The position numbers and the translations under genes were made by a program. Positions 46,416 to 58,680 of a stretch of DNA of 64,000 bases are shown here, piece by piece. How positions within the stretch are numbered: position 1 is the first letter of the stretch; each line of letters begins with the position of its first letter. This stretch comes from Warburgia ugandensis (taxonomy: Eukaryota > Streptophyta > Magnoliopsida > Canellales > Canellaceae): positions 31,507,501-31,571,500 of the forward strand of contig CP141130.1 of assembly GCA_035236585.1 (NCBI GenBank). The letters run 5' to 3'. The notes below the pieces were generated by a model, which ran no database searches, had not been told where the DNA came from, and saw only the letters and a program-made list of their open reading frames with translations.

Positions 46416-49367
46416 TGTCACACCTCGGATTTTTAAGACATTTTTTTTATAGTAATAATAATAATGGCATTTTTTTAAAAAAAAAAAGAGCATTTGGGAT
46501 CCCATGAGAAAAATTTTATTTATCATTTTACTAAAACAGTTCTTAAAAACTCCGGGTGTTAGTTTTCCTTTCTTAAAATGGCATACATATAAATTTAAAC
46601 ATAAGTAAAAACAATACGCATATCAATCAACCTCAAATAAATCAGCGCCTTTATTTTAAATCAAATAAATGTCCAAAACACAATAATAATATGGCCTAGG
46701 GTCTATCCATCATAACATCCCATATAAATGTCCAACATATGTCTAATCATCTCAATCAAATCCATAAAATGAAAGTACACAGTCCATAATTAAATTCAAA
46801 TGGAAATCCTGTTTATTGACTCACATCACTATCTAAAATTCTAGGAAAAAGGATCTTTCGCAGCTCTCACGGTTTCTCAACAGCCTTGCCTTTCCTGTTA
46901 TCGTGTTCGAGATCTAAGGTATTGCAAAACAAAGTAATGTCTCAGCAAGCTATCACTTGTGTAGGTACATAGACAATTATGTAATAAAATGAAATAAATG
47001 AATAACAATACTGATAAAATAACAAGTCTATCATTTATGAAGATAGCGGTATCATAAGTCATCTCAACATAAATGCCAATTTATTTCATATGCTAAAACA
47101 TGCATTTCACAAAGTTAAAAACATGACATGAATTAAGGTAAATGAGCATACAATAAGAATAAGGGTACCCTAAGGTAATGTGTCTCACAACATCGCATTA
47201 ATATCATTGATCATGAGTACTCATAGCTAACCTTTGAGTGTCGTCACACCCAGGCATACCATCCATAACCATGCTCATCATACATGCACACATAATAAGA
47301 ATATGGGCCATCATGCCACAGTGGCAACCCTCCATGGGTATCAACCATCGCCGCTCTCCGTCGACACCATAACGGGAGACTTAGCGTCTGTCCCCATGGA
47401 AAGGCTCAGACCAGTAGTGTGGACTATCCATGTTACCAAACCCCTACCGAATGCCATCTATGGGCAGGTGTCTATCATATCATAATATCATCACATCATA
47501 ATCTCAGAGGGTGGGTGGCCGGCCCTATCCCTTCTAATATGACGCCCACTGGGCGAGAGCACCCGTCATCAAATATAAAACATGAAAATCATATGTATAT
47601 GCTAAAACTCAAGAGCACTCATAGCTCGAAATCCCTAAGACATGCCGCTCATCCTAGGGTTAGCCTATAAAAGGACCAGCTAATAAGCCTCTATTCTTAT
47701 TTCCATGTAAATCCATGCATTTCCAATATATAATAAGAAATAAATCTCTATTTAAGCATAATTAATTAACATCATGCTTATAAAAACAATTGTCATGAGT
47801 TTATTCAATAAAAGATTTCAATTTGTAATAATCATAATGTACTCAAGTCGCATGAAATCCAGGGCAATAATAATTGCAATTTAAAACACAATCACACATG
47901 ATGCATGATGCTATATTTATGCATGGTTTAAAAATCAAGGCAAAGCATTAATTGTTGTCACCTACCTTAATGTGAGACCACTAGTTTGCTAATAATCCCT
48001 TTAACTGGTATATTCAAGTGCACCTGTACATGTCACATCACTATTTTAAAAATTTTATAAATAAAAAGCTGTCATTTATAATTTTTTAAGTTAAAACTAG
48101 ATCCACGTTGTCAATACGGTCACAACGCCTCTTTCGCATCATGATTTGGACTCCTCTAGCTCCCAAAAATCAAATTTTTGTGAAAACATGCATAAATGGG
48201 GCCTGCCCGACCACCATAAGGTAGTCTATACCGACGTAAACCGGCGCCACGAAGACGCTCGACTTCCAGACACGTCACAGGGATGCGTCGTGTGCATCCT
48301 CGGTATTGTGACGCACGCGGTGGTGCATCACTGTCACTAAGACGCAGCTTGTCCCGACCCCACTAAGATAGTCACTGCCATCTCTCCCGTGCACGCGCGA
48401 CGTTGCGTACGCGTGCGACGCCGACGCCGTTCGACGTCGCCTTTGGGGACGTTCTACTGTGCGTCCCGGCGTCAGCGCTAGGGCGCCGACGACCTTACCG
48501 CCGCCGGAGAAGATGACCGAATTCCAGTTGTCTCCGGCAAGCCTATAGGGCTCCGTTTTGCGCTATTTTTCTCAGAATTTCCTCTAGAATTCATTTATGC
48601 CCTCCTTTTGCACTGCTTTTTCCAAAAACCATGTTTTTTAAATGATTTTTCCCAAGTTCTTAAAAACATCCCTAGGTACTGGTTTTCACGTTTTCTAGAG
48701 AAACCCACCGTTGGATCTCTCCCAAATTTAAAGGGTTTGATCTTGGGTCTCTTATACACTAGTTGGACAGTGCAATTTTCAAACAGACGTGGTTTCATCC
48801 ATGAAATCTCCCTCCAACAGTAGCATGCATAGAGTTCCCAGGAAAATTTGATTTTTTCTACTTTAAACATAATTCTAATTTTATTTACCTGTTTAATAAT
48901 TACATAAATTAGGGTTTAAGGCTTACCTTGCATTGTTAACCGTTGATGGACATTGCCGGAGTTCCACTCGTTGGAAAAGTTGAAGTTTTTCAGAGTTAGG
49001 GTTTTTGAGTAAAGCTTAATGAAAACGCTCAGAGTGGAGCGTTTTGGCTCCTAGGGAAGGGTAGATATAGGCTTAGAGTCCTAGGGGAAGAGAAACTCTT
49101 CCCTTCACGCCTCTTTCCATGGTTTCTCTGACGATTTCCCTGGATCTGGTAGAGGCGTGTAGAAGACAGGGGTGCCATTATCAATTTGGACCCTTGTGTG
49201 ATACGTCTCTACCAAATGACTAAACTACCCCTATGACTTCAACGGCTCATATCTCCCTCATTTGAGCTCCGTTTTCCGCGTTCTTTGTGGCGTTGGAATC
49301 CTCTCGACGAGCACTTTTAAAATTTTAAGTTTTTAGGAAAGAAATTTTATCTAAAATTTTTAATTTA
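46416..49367 (-). repeat. 5' LTR of the gypsy chromovirus, outer end lost
   Basis: Matches the left LTR from TGTCACACCTCGG (46416) through TTTTAATTTAG (49367). The final ~47 bases present in the left copy (..AATTTCTTAATTTGTACT.. TATTACA) are replaced by an inverted LTR piece. Carries the same blocks as the left LTR. Confidence 0.88.
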
Positions 49368-49866
49368 GAATTCGGTCGTCTTCTCCGGCGGTGGTAACGT
49401 TGTTGGCGCTCTAGCGCTGACGCGGGAACGCACAGCGGGACGCCCCCAAAGACGACGTCGAACGACGTTGATGTCACATGTGTACGCGATGTTGCGTGCG
49501 TGGGAGAGATGGCAGTGGCTGTCTTAGTGGGGTTGGGACGAGCTGCGTCCTGGCGACCGTGATGCACCGCCGCGTGCGTCACGGTACCGGGGACGAACGC
49601 AGCGCGTCCCCGTGACGCGTCTGAAAGTCGGGCATCTTCGTGGCACCGGTTTACCCTGGTATAAACCGGCAAAAACCCGCGCCGCCAGTATAGACCACCT
49701 TACAGTGGTCGGGTAGGCCCCATTTACGTATGTTTTCACAAAAATATGATTTTTGGGAGCTAGAGGAGTCCAAATCATGATCCGAAAGAGGTGTTGTGAC
49801 TCTATTGATGACATGGACCTAGTTTTAACTTAAAAACTTATAAATGACCACTTTTTATCTAGAAAA
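49368..49866 (+). repeat. Inverted copy of an internal LTR segment
   Basis: Reverse complement of about 48062-48523 (and of 40450-40900): GAATTCGGTCGTCTTCTCCG at its left, AGCTAGAGGAGTCCAAATCA and GATCCGAAAGAGGTGTTGTG farther on, ending near CACTTTTTATCTAG. With the adjacent LTR it makes a long imperfect inverted repeat with about 845 bases between the arms. Confidence 0.88.
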
Positions 49867-49874
49867 AAATGGCT

Positions 49875-50452
49875 AGCCTTGGCCAATGAGGGCGGGCCTA
49901 GTGGGCTGGCAGGCTTCTAGGCAAATTGAGGCTTGAGAGTTAGTCTCACATCGGCTAGGGGGGTGATGGGCCTGAGTTATAAGGGGGAAGACCCCCCTTC
50001 ATAGTAATGACCGATTTTCTCCTAGACGCAGGGGATGAACAAAACCCATGGCACGTGAGTGCGCACAGGACAATATCGTTACTGTGGGCTTGACGGGGTT
50101 GTGACAAGTGGTATTAGAGCCAGACCCCGAGAGTGGATGGCTAACCGCACGTGGGTGCTCGGCGTGTGACACGCGAGGACGCGTGTCCCCTAAGGGGGAG
50201 AGGGCTTGCCTTGGCCAATGAGGGTGGACTAATGAGGGCGACCCTGGAGGGGTGGCAGGCTTCTAGGCAAGGGGAGGCTTGAGAGTTAGTCCCACATCGG
50301 CTAGGGGGGTGATGGGCCTGAGTTATAAGGGGGAAGGCCTCCCTTCACAGTAACGACTGGTTTTCTCCTGGACGCAGGGGAAGAACAAAACCCGTGGCAC
50401 GTGAGTGCGCACGGGACAATATCGTTATTGTGGGCCCGAAGGGGTTGTGACA
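49875..50452 (+). mobile_element. TRIM-type miniature LTR retrotransposon
   Basis: Two similar direct repeats, 49875-50106 and 50207-50452, both contain CCTTGGCCAATGAGGG and AGTCYCACATCGGCTAGGGG and end GGGGTTGTGACA. Two bases after the first is TGGTATTAGAGCC (50109-50121), an initiator-Met-type primer-binding site. Before the second is AAGGGGGAGAGGG (50192-50204), a polypurine tract. The internal part is only 100 bases and codes for nothing. These are the defining features of TRIM elements. No clear target duplication of its own. Confidence 0.85.
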
Positions 50453-51963
50453 AAACACTACTAAATCGAATGGAGCAATAGGCAAGTTTGGTGATTCAAA
50501 CTTAACTTGTAAAGACTATTATGACATATCTAATAGTATTATTCAATGAATTGAACCATTCCATTGGAATTTCCCAAATTATAATGAACAGTATCATATC
50601 ATTCTCATACTACAATATATTGTGTTTAATTCAACAAACCAATATTCATCACATGGCTTCATCATATGATAAATTACTAAAATTAGTTGGTATATTCTAA
50701 AATTTTATAAGTAAACAGAGCCTAAGAGATATTCAGCTAATCCTTTCCAGTCTTTAGTTTCATGTATATGTTCATAAAATAAAAATAAAACTATACTTTG
50801 GAAAAAGCAATTTCACAAACATAATAAATGAATTAAACCAGCACATAATAATTCTAAATAAGGATTAATGAGGCATGAACTTATCATTTCAAGAATTAGT
50901 CATGATTTAGTTTTCTCATAAAGTGCTAACGCATACACATGAATCCTATTCATTGCATGCATTTAAGCGTTCAACTAATACTAAAAATTTTGAGTAACTC
51001 AAATAAGACCTATTTACTTAAAAAATGTGGGTTTATTTAAGATCACAATACAACTAAACTCTTTCCATGCAAAAATACTAAGTCCAAAATATAGAAATTT
51101 TTTAACCCCTATAAACTAGGTTTTAATTTTCTCACAATATTCAAGATGTAAACTCATGAAACTTAGTATGATAATTTCAAAAAAATACACAAAAAAAAAA
51201 CCCATGAATTAGAGTATCAAATTATAGTTAAAATGAAAACACTAAAAACGATATTCTAGATTTTCCTTCCAAAATAAGGAAAAATATCAAATAGTTTTAG
51301 AATTGGTAAGAATTAAACCATTTAACTTGTTTCAAAAAAATTGTACCGTATATTATTTAGAATGAAAGTCAAAGTGTAACTCACAATCTACAAAAACAAT
51401 AAGATCCATGCATATAGTAACTTTCTAAAATTAGAAACCCCATTAAACATGCTTAGCATTGAGTGAAACATGGTTATTTAGAAAGCTTATAATGAGTTTC
51501 CTAACCATTTAAATTTTCAAACTAAAACTCAAAGTTTAGTTAAAATTTTGAGATAAGAACAAAGCAAGTTGCAGGTTAAAACTTTAAGTTCAAAATACTG
51601 TAAAGCTTCAAAGTCATGATTACATCATTATAAAGAAAAGGCACATGAATTCACGCGGTTATGATATCACTGTTGAAATATTTTTGAAAGTTCAATAACT
51701 TTTCTAAATCTAGTTTTATGATCAAATTTGAATAATTTATTTAGCACTTTTCAACTTACATTAGGTAGAAAAGTACCTTATCAAGATTGAAAATACAATC
51801 TCTCTAGTCCATCCATCATTAGTTGAGAATCCAAGCTTTTGGCTTTCCTCTTCTTCTTCTTCCCTTGGAGATGGCTCCAAGTTCTAACTTTTGTAAACCA
51901 AAGACAGAAAGAGAGTCATAGGGTCTTTTTTCCAAAAGAGAGCTACTATAAGGGGGCAAGTTT

Positions 51964-51967
<4 letters not shown>

Positions 51968-52039
<72 letters not shown>
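51968..52039. repeat. (TC)n microsatellite, 72 bp
   Basis: An uninterrupted run of 36 TC units. The translated Ser-Leu run across it is an artefact of the repeat. Confidence 0.98.
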
Positions 52040-52041
<2 letters not shown>

Positions 52042-52525
52042 GTTGCTCATATAGAGAGTCCTCCCCAAGTTCTTCTCATGTTTGCAAATAATCAAACATA
52101 GTTTAACTTCAACTAGCTATTTTGGTGTGACCTTCTACGACCCTTCTAAATAAGATATCTTTCTTGCTTTCCCATTATGAGCCACTTTCCTAATTTGATT
52201 AAAATTATCCAAAATCTATATGAGGAATTTTTTAACATCTAGAGAAGATGATGTGTCATCAAGCAAATTCACCCACAAACAACCACATATGAATCACATT
52301 AGAAGATTAATTACGTAGGTACTCTTATGAGAAATTACTATTATACCCTTCAGAGTAAATTATCATTATACCTTCCCACTAAACTATATTAATATATGAC
52401 ATATGTATGAAAGTGTGGACACATTTGCCCCTAGGCTTATTACATAAGTACAACTAAGTACATTAGATCCATTCTAAATGAATTAAGTATATTCTAAAAA
52501 GTCCTTTTGAAATTATCTTATTTTA

Positions 52526-52575
52526 AGTAAGTACGTACGTACGTACGTACATACATACATATATACATGCATGCA
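52526..52575. repeat. (GTAC)n/(ATAC)n/(ATGC)n compound repeat
   Basis: GTAC units pass into ATAC and then ATGC units. The GTAC part is self-complementary and could extrude as a hairpin. Confidence 0.95.
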
Positions 52576-53511
52576 TCATACATATATTAGAGTGGGTTCC
52601 AAGTAAGACATCCTATATTCCTTATGGGTTGACAAATATCCTAGTGCACTTAAAAATCTATTATGAAAAGACTTTTTCATATAATGCACTTAAGAAAAAT
52701 GTCAAATCTCACTTAGGCATGTAGATTCTTGAGATCCATGTACATCCAGTAACAATTCACATGCATTGTCCACCAAGTGTTTTGGATAGCTAAGGTCATT
52801 TCCTATATATATATGTGAAAACACTTCTATACACCATAATGAATATTTAAGTTCTCTAGGTTGGATAACCTCAAAGATCATCCCTAATCTAGTGGCAATA
52901 TCCAAGTTGGCAAGTGGTACAGAATTGGGTTTCCCATTCCCATACCTACTTGGGAACTATTTTAAGTTTATATAGAACTAAAATTTCATTTCTACTAGTG
53001 GTTCTTAACCAAATTATTATGTAATTACTATTATGTTGCCTAAAATTTTTGAGATCATCTCATGACTCTCTAATTACATTGTTATGTCATGACAAATCTT
53101 ATGAAAAGACTACCTTTAGTTGTATAATTGGCATATCATAATAATGAAAGATTTTATTTATTCAAACCATAATATCATAATATTTACTAATTGGATTTGT
53201 AGGGAATACATTTCTAACAAGCTTCACTAGTTGCAAGCTTTAAAGGAGGATAAAAGAGCTCATCATGAAATCCAATTTAGCATAGTATAGTATGTGGCAT
53301 CCAATGCATCACCACCTCGTCATCTAATTCAGCATCTTACATCACAATATTTTAGATATAGCTCATCCAAGAGTCAAGAAAAGGTTTTATTTTTTCTTCT
53401 AGATAGATTTTTTGGAGTTAGTAATTGTCAAGTGAGTGCATTGCTTTATCTAGGAGAAATTCTCATGAAATCCCTTGAGATCCTCTTTGGATAGGGTTTT
53501 TCCAAAATTCA

Positions 53512-55653
53512 TGACACATGCATTTTTAAACTAATAATTAAAAAATATGATATTTTACTGGTGCAGAAGCTAATCCAGAGTATGTGATTTATCTTAATCT
53601 TCTAGATATTGAATAGTATTTTTAATCTATTGTAGGTGTTAAAAGAATGATCCAATGGTCTAGATCACTTTAGATGATAACCGATGATCTAGATCAACTA
53701 AGAGAGGTCAAGACCTATTTTCTACCATTTCAAAGTTCAAGTAAGGGTAAGGATCATTCCAGAGCAAGTAGATGGATTTCCATAACATTTGGTAGAATTC
53801 AAGGTGACTAAGAATGGGCCCTAGCAAAATCCATGCAAAGGGAAGTAGAATTCCACCACCTTTGCATCAGATTTCAAGCCATACAAGCAACCTAAGCAGC
53901 ATGAGCTATGAAATGATGGTTCGGAGAAGTCAAGTCATGTGAGCCAGGACGCAAGCCGCTAAAGCCATTAAGTCAGAAGCCATGAAGTCAAGCCATCTAA
54001 CCCATCTCCAAACAAAGCTACATGGATCCACACATTTGAAGAGTTACATGGTTTTTCCAACTTGCAAAAATCGTGTTTTAAAGAGAAAAAAATAGGAAGA
54101 AATACATGGACTCTATCAACAAGGTAGGCGGAATGCTAGGTAGAGCAATTAGAGAAGCGACCACATTCCATACACGTTCTTTTTTCTCTCCCTTTCTTTC
54201 CCTCCATCGTGAACCACTTAGAAAGGGGAAACACACACAAAATTGGTGTGGTTTACACTTTCTAATTCCTTCCTCATCTTATCTTCTTCTTTCCTCAATT
54301 CTTATCCTCTTTCCCTTATTCCTTAGGCTAGAGATTAGCAAGAGATCCCCTATATATGTGGAAATTGTGGAGAGGAAGGGGGATATTTTTGTATGCAATT
54401 TTTGTTAAGTTTTGTGTGTAATTTCCTTAGTTTTCATGCAATTCTACTTTGTAGTTTTCCTTTATATGCACTTTACTTTGGAGGAGTTTTTGTACTCATC
54501 TTTGTTGGAGATTTCACATGCAATCCACTTGGAGTTCGATGCATTCTTGCTATCCTCTTTCCAAGTCTTGTTCCTTTGACTCATACACACATCTTTTGGG
54601 GTGTTCTACTAAGGTGTTTTGCTTCCATTGATGCTCTACTTCTCCTTCATTGAAGGGCCATCAATCTCTTGTAGTGAAAGCTAAGAGGAAGTAGCCATTG
54701 GATCATCTTTTCAAGCAATCAATTTCATGTTAATGTTCTTGTTTTTCTTTAGCTGTTAACCTTAGATTTCTTTTTATTCTTTTCTAGTTATTAGCCTTCA
54801 TCATCTTCTTTTAACCCTTAGAATTATTTCCCCTATTTTCTCCCTTGGTTATCTCTTTTGGTTCACACACGTGCTAGCCATTGATGAGTGATATATAGAT
54901 GGTGTTAGATCTAGAAATTTGAAGCAAGTTATTGTATTTTCATGTTATGAATGCTACGCACCTTATAAGAATAAACAAGTTTTGTTCATGCACACTCTTC
55001 TTGTTCATGTTTCTCTAGCATGTGTGCTTCAGCCATGTTATTTCTCATGTTAGTTGAATGTTTAGATTAGTTTATATTGATTGATCATGTTTAATTACAT
55101 GTTTGGATTTTGTTTTATTCATTGCTTATGTTTAGTTCCAAGTTAGATTAGATCTTAGTTTTTAGAAGCTTTCTAATTTCAGTTTAGAATTTCAATTTTT
55201 ATGAAGTTCAAAGTTTCTAATATTAGAAATCATTCATCTTTAGAAAGCAATCATCTTGAGGAGGTTTTCTTAAGTTGCATGATTGGAAGGTTGATATTTA
55301 GGAAGTTTCCATTTAGAAAGTGTTTCTAAGTTCCAATTTAGAAAGTTTAGAAAGTTAATTATATATTTAGCTTTGTAAGTTATTCATGTGTTGCACTAGT
55401 TTCCTTTCTTGAATTCATGTTAGTTATAAAAAAGTCTTTACTTTAAAAAGTTTCTTTATAGCTTAAGTTTCTAATTGTATGCATGTTTCTAATTCCATGT
55501 TATTAAAATACAATCTTTCTTGGCTAGGATAATTGATCTAAATAGATTCTAATTGAATACAAATTTTTGAGATTCCTTGTGAGATCAACCTCACTTGCAT
55601 ATCATTATACTACTTTGATTCATGCCCCTGCGAGTACTTATTCAAAGACTTCA
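53512..55653 (+). repeat. 5' LTR of the Athila-type element
   Basis: About 2.1 kb, beginning TG and ending CA. Shares TTCCACCACCTTTGCAT, AAGTCAAGCC.. and the overall pyrimidine-rich middle (54.2-54.4 kb) with the LTRs at 1-1881 and 7430-8495. Confidence 0.7.
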
Positions 55654-55659
55654 AGTTTT

Positions 55660-55678
55660 TGGTGCCATTGCTAGGGAA
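55660..55678 (+). other. Primer-binding site (Athila/Tat type)
   Basis: TGGTGCCATTGCTAGGGAA, a mutated TGGCGCCGTTGCCGGGGAA-like site six bases after the LTR. Confidence 0.75.
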
Positions 55679-56898
55679 CTAAAATAGATTTGCAATTGGA
55701 TTCTAGTTTAGAATGATTCATCTTTAGTCTTAGTTTAGGTTGCATTAGTTTAGAGTTTTTCCCATCAATTTTTACATATTTTTCTAAATCCTTAGAATTG
55801 ACAAATCTTCTTTGTTTTGTGTGAGGGGAATTTGGCAAAAAGAGTGGTGGCAATCTTGTGGGCCAAAGCTTCATCAAATTAATTAGGATTTTCTTATTTT
55901 TCTAAATTAGATTTTTTTATTTTGAGAGTACTTGTAGTGAGGCCAAGTGCAATTTTTATTTAAAAATGGGTTGTAATAATACATGCTAAGTGTGGGCCAC
56001 TTCCATTCCAGGTTTGGATGGATTGGCACTTGTATGAGCCAACTCACATCCAAGACCCCACTATCAGTGGCTAACCCTATCTTTATTTTTTTATATTATA
56101 ATTGCATTTAGTATAAATTGCATTTCTAGTTGGTAGTGTAATTCATATAGTATAACTCATGCATATTAAATTATTGCATAATTTTTGGGACTACTACATT
56201 AGTATTACACCTATCTAATAAGGGATAGCTTGAGCTCAGCTATAACCAAGGCATAGGCAGTCTTGTTATAGTGTCCTATTTGTTAAGATATGGACCCTTT
56301 GTTAGATAACATATAGGTAAGCATTAGTTTAATTTTCTTGCATTGTACTACATGTTTACTTTATGGTGGATGATCGAAATGTTAGTACTGTTCCCATAGG
56401 AACTCTCATAAGATAACAACTGGATTTCATCACCAGATCCTTGGCTACTTAGGTAATGAAATTAGTCATTGTATGCTTGTAATCCCAACCCTTAAATTCT
56501 AATTTAAAATCAAGTAGGAAGAAACTTAGGGTTTTCAAGCTTGTAGGACCCTTTTTGAAGGAGTAGATCTACTATCACTCTACTGGCTTTGAGAATTGTG
56601 GTTGTAGTGGGTATCCAAAATCTAAGTGATATTCTCATGCCTTTCGTTGATGTTTTTTGAGGTCTAAATGCCTCCTTACATGAGCATTGTATTAAACTAC
56701 TCTCAGTAGGACCTAACTGGTAAGCAATAGTTGAGTCTAGATAGAAGGATGAGCTATTTAGATTTAGGTCTAAAAGCTACTCCCTACCAATTAACAAAGA
56801 ATAATAAAAGATACTCATAAGCAGATAATTAGGGATTGATTGTGCATCATATAGTTAGGATTGCATCATGTTGCATGCACAATTCTTGATGTAATAAG

Positions 56899-57660
56899 AT
56901 GGGATTAACACCATTTGATTATGAGATTGAACATACCCTTAGACAAGGGGTAAGAGAACAAATACAAAATCCCATGGCAAACCTTGCTGTAGTTGAAGCC
57001 AAGGCCATAAAAGAATTTTATGTGCCACTGCAATTAAACACTCCCTTGTGCATTGCATTACCACCTGCCAATGTAGACCATTTTTAGCTAAAACCTGAAG
57101 TCATTCAGTTACTCCCATCTTATTACAGTGAGAGAGAGAGAGGATCTATACGTACACTTCAAGGAATTCCTTAATATATGTGCCACCTCAAGTTCTAAAA
57201 CATTTTGGACAATTCCGTTAAACTTAGGTTGTTTTCACTCTCCTTGAAGCAAGGTCAAATCTTAGGTAAATTCATTAGAGGTTGATTCCATTACCAAATG
57301 GGACCAATTATCGAAAAAGTTTTTGAATAAGTTCTTCATAGGAAAATCATAAATTTCCAACAGTGAGAATTTGAAAAATAATATGAGTGTTGGGAATAGT
57401 GGAAAACCATCTCCAGAATGAGAGTTGACATAATTCTAATGTTAATTCCTAAGATATTGCTAAACTAGATATGCATATGAGTCACTTGTCTGCTGCACTT
57501 AATGATAGAGATAATGGAACATTCCCTAGTCAGCCAATTCTTAAGCCTAGGGTACAATTTCAAAAGGCACCACCTTAAATTCACAAAGACTACTTGAGCA
57601 AGCCAAATCCATAACTACCCTTAGGAGTGGACATCAAATAGTCAATAATGTACGCCAGAT
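56899..57660 (+). pseudogene. gag remnant of the Athila-type element
   Basis: Begins with a run MGLTPFDYEIEHTL .. NPMANLAVVEAKAIKEFYVP .. CIALPPANVDHF (56899-57087), followed after a stop by LKPEVIQLLPSYY. EFLNICATSS appears from about 57165. The downstream part corresponds to the gag remnant at 2760-4000. This is the N-terminal half of Athila Gag, broken by stops. It includes the start that the first element lacks. Confidence 0.75.
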
Positions 57661-58076
57661 TGAAAATAAAGGAGAATGACCTGTGGCACCCCGGGTTTTT
57701 CCCAAAAAAATTTCACATTTATTTTGGAAAGGTGGTGCACCAATATTTTTTAGAAATTCAAAAATAGCAGAAAACAAGTTCTTTGAAATTCATTTTCCCA
57801 AAAACCCAGATGTTACCTCAACTCCCATACTATACATAATATAGTTTTTATAGAAGATAGACATGCATTTTATGAAACAACAGGACCCATCCAGTGGTTC
57901 ACATACACAACCCCTATAATCATTATACTAAATGTCCAAGCAACATAATCAAAATAACTTACTACACAATACAAAATCTTTAACAAAATATATACTTGAG
58001 TGTAAAGGTATGGCTGTTGAACTCCTCTTGCTTGTGTATGCCTTCTCCTTTCTGTTTGTATCTGAGATATTGTAAA

Positions 58077-58111
58077 GAGATATTGTAAATATAAAACATT
58101 TACAATATCTC
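58077..58111 (-). other. LTR stem-loop (14-bp perfect stem)
   Basis: GAGATATTGTAAAT, loop ATAAAAC, ATTTACAATATCTC. An additional partial copy of the left arm (GAGATATTGTAAA) lies at 58064-58076. Confidence 0.75.
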
Positions 58112-58680
58112 AACAAGCTATGCTTGGTAGGGGAGAGTTAAAAAAACATGTTAATTATATATGAATTAAGCATTTTACATCAATTAAAATATTCAATTTC
58201 ATCATGATGCTTATATGGGATGAAGTTTATAACATAGTTCATAATTCAATAATTTCATTAATAATTCAATTATCTGCAAGTCATTGATAAAATAGCAATT
58301 TATAATTCTTCTTCTTCATATGAATATAATAATCACATTTTAGAGATTACACTTTACCTAATATATTTAATATATATAATTCAATCGTATTTTAAATATT
58401 TATCATTATCATTTTCCATATGATACCATACTCCAATTCTATGAACCATACTCTGCATAATATATCTACCCATTCACTTCCCCATACGAAAACTTTTGTG
58501 AAACTATGCCCTCCTGCATATACATATAGGACTATATCATATTAAAATTGTTAAAAGCCATACAAAGTTATGAACATAGTCCCTAAGTTTTATAACCTAC
58601 ATTCCCAGACTATACTGGGTCTCATACATATACCCCTTACCATACGGGGTTTATAAAACTCCAGCCACTATTGGTAACAT

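Larger units (their letters stand above)
38802..49367 (-). mobile_element. Ty3/gypsy chromovirus (Tekay/Del type), nearly full length
   Basis: Two LTRs (38802-41797 and 46416-49367) enclose a gag-pol region on the - strand in the order Gag, zinc knuckle, protease, RT, RNase H, integrase, chromodomain-like tail. The primer-binding site is at 46396-46411 (initiator Met tRNA type) and a purine tract adjoins the left LTR. The right LTR lacks its last ~47 bases. The LTRs are close but not identical: in one 58-base stretch (39541 vs 47161) I count four differences. Stops and two small deletions make it inactive. Confidence 0.93.
50458..53511. other. Unassigned AT-rich DNA with microsatellites
   Basis: About 3 kb without a supported gene. 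Open frames here are short and without recognisable motifs; the one at 52702-52905 (-) is not supported by homology. Holds a long CT run and a GTAC-rich run, listed separately. Confidence 0.5.
53512..57681 (+). mobile_element. Athila-type Ty3/gypsy element, 5' half
   Basis: LTR 53512-55653 (TGACACATGC .. GACTTCA), primer-binding site at 55660, a leader and part of gag, all resembling the element at 1-8495. It is cut at 57681 by another LTR; any remaining part would lie beyond the window. The LTR keeps the CCACCTTTGCATCAG segment that the 5' LTR of the first element has lost. Confidence 0.75.

Noticed and set aside
51839-52054. Frame with a long Ser-Leu run
   Set aside because: Translation of the TC microsatellite.
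52702-52905. 67-codon frame on the - strand
   Set aside because: No recognised motif, no continuation in neighbouring frames, AT-rich surroundings.
54106-54653. Overlapping frames in the pyrimidine-rich LTR middle
   Set aside because: Position matches the LTR of the Athila-type element and peptides are low complexity.
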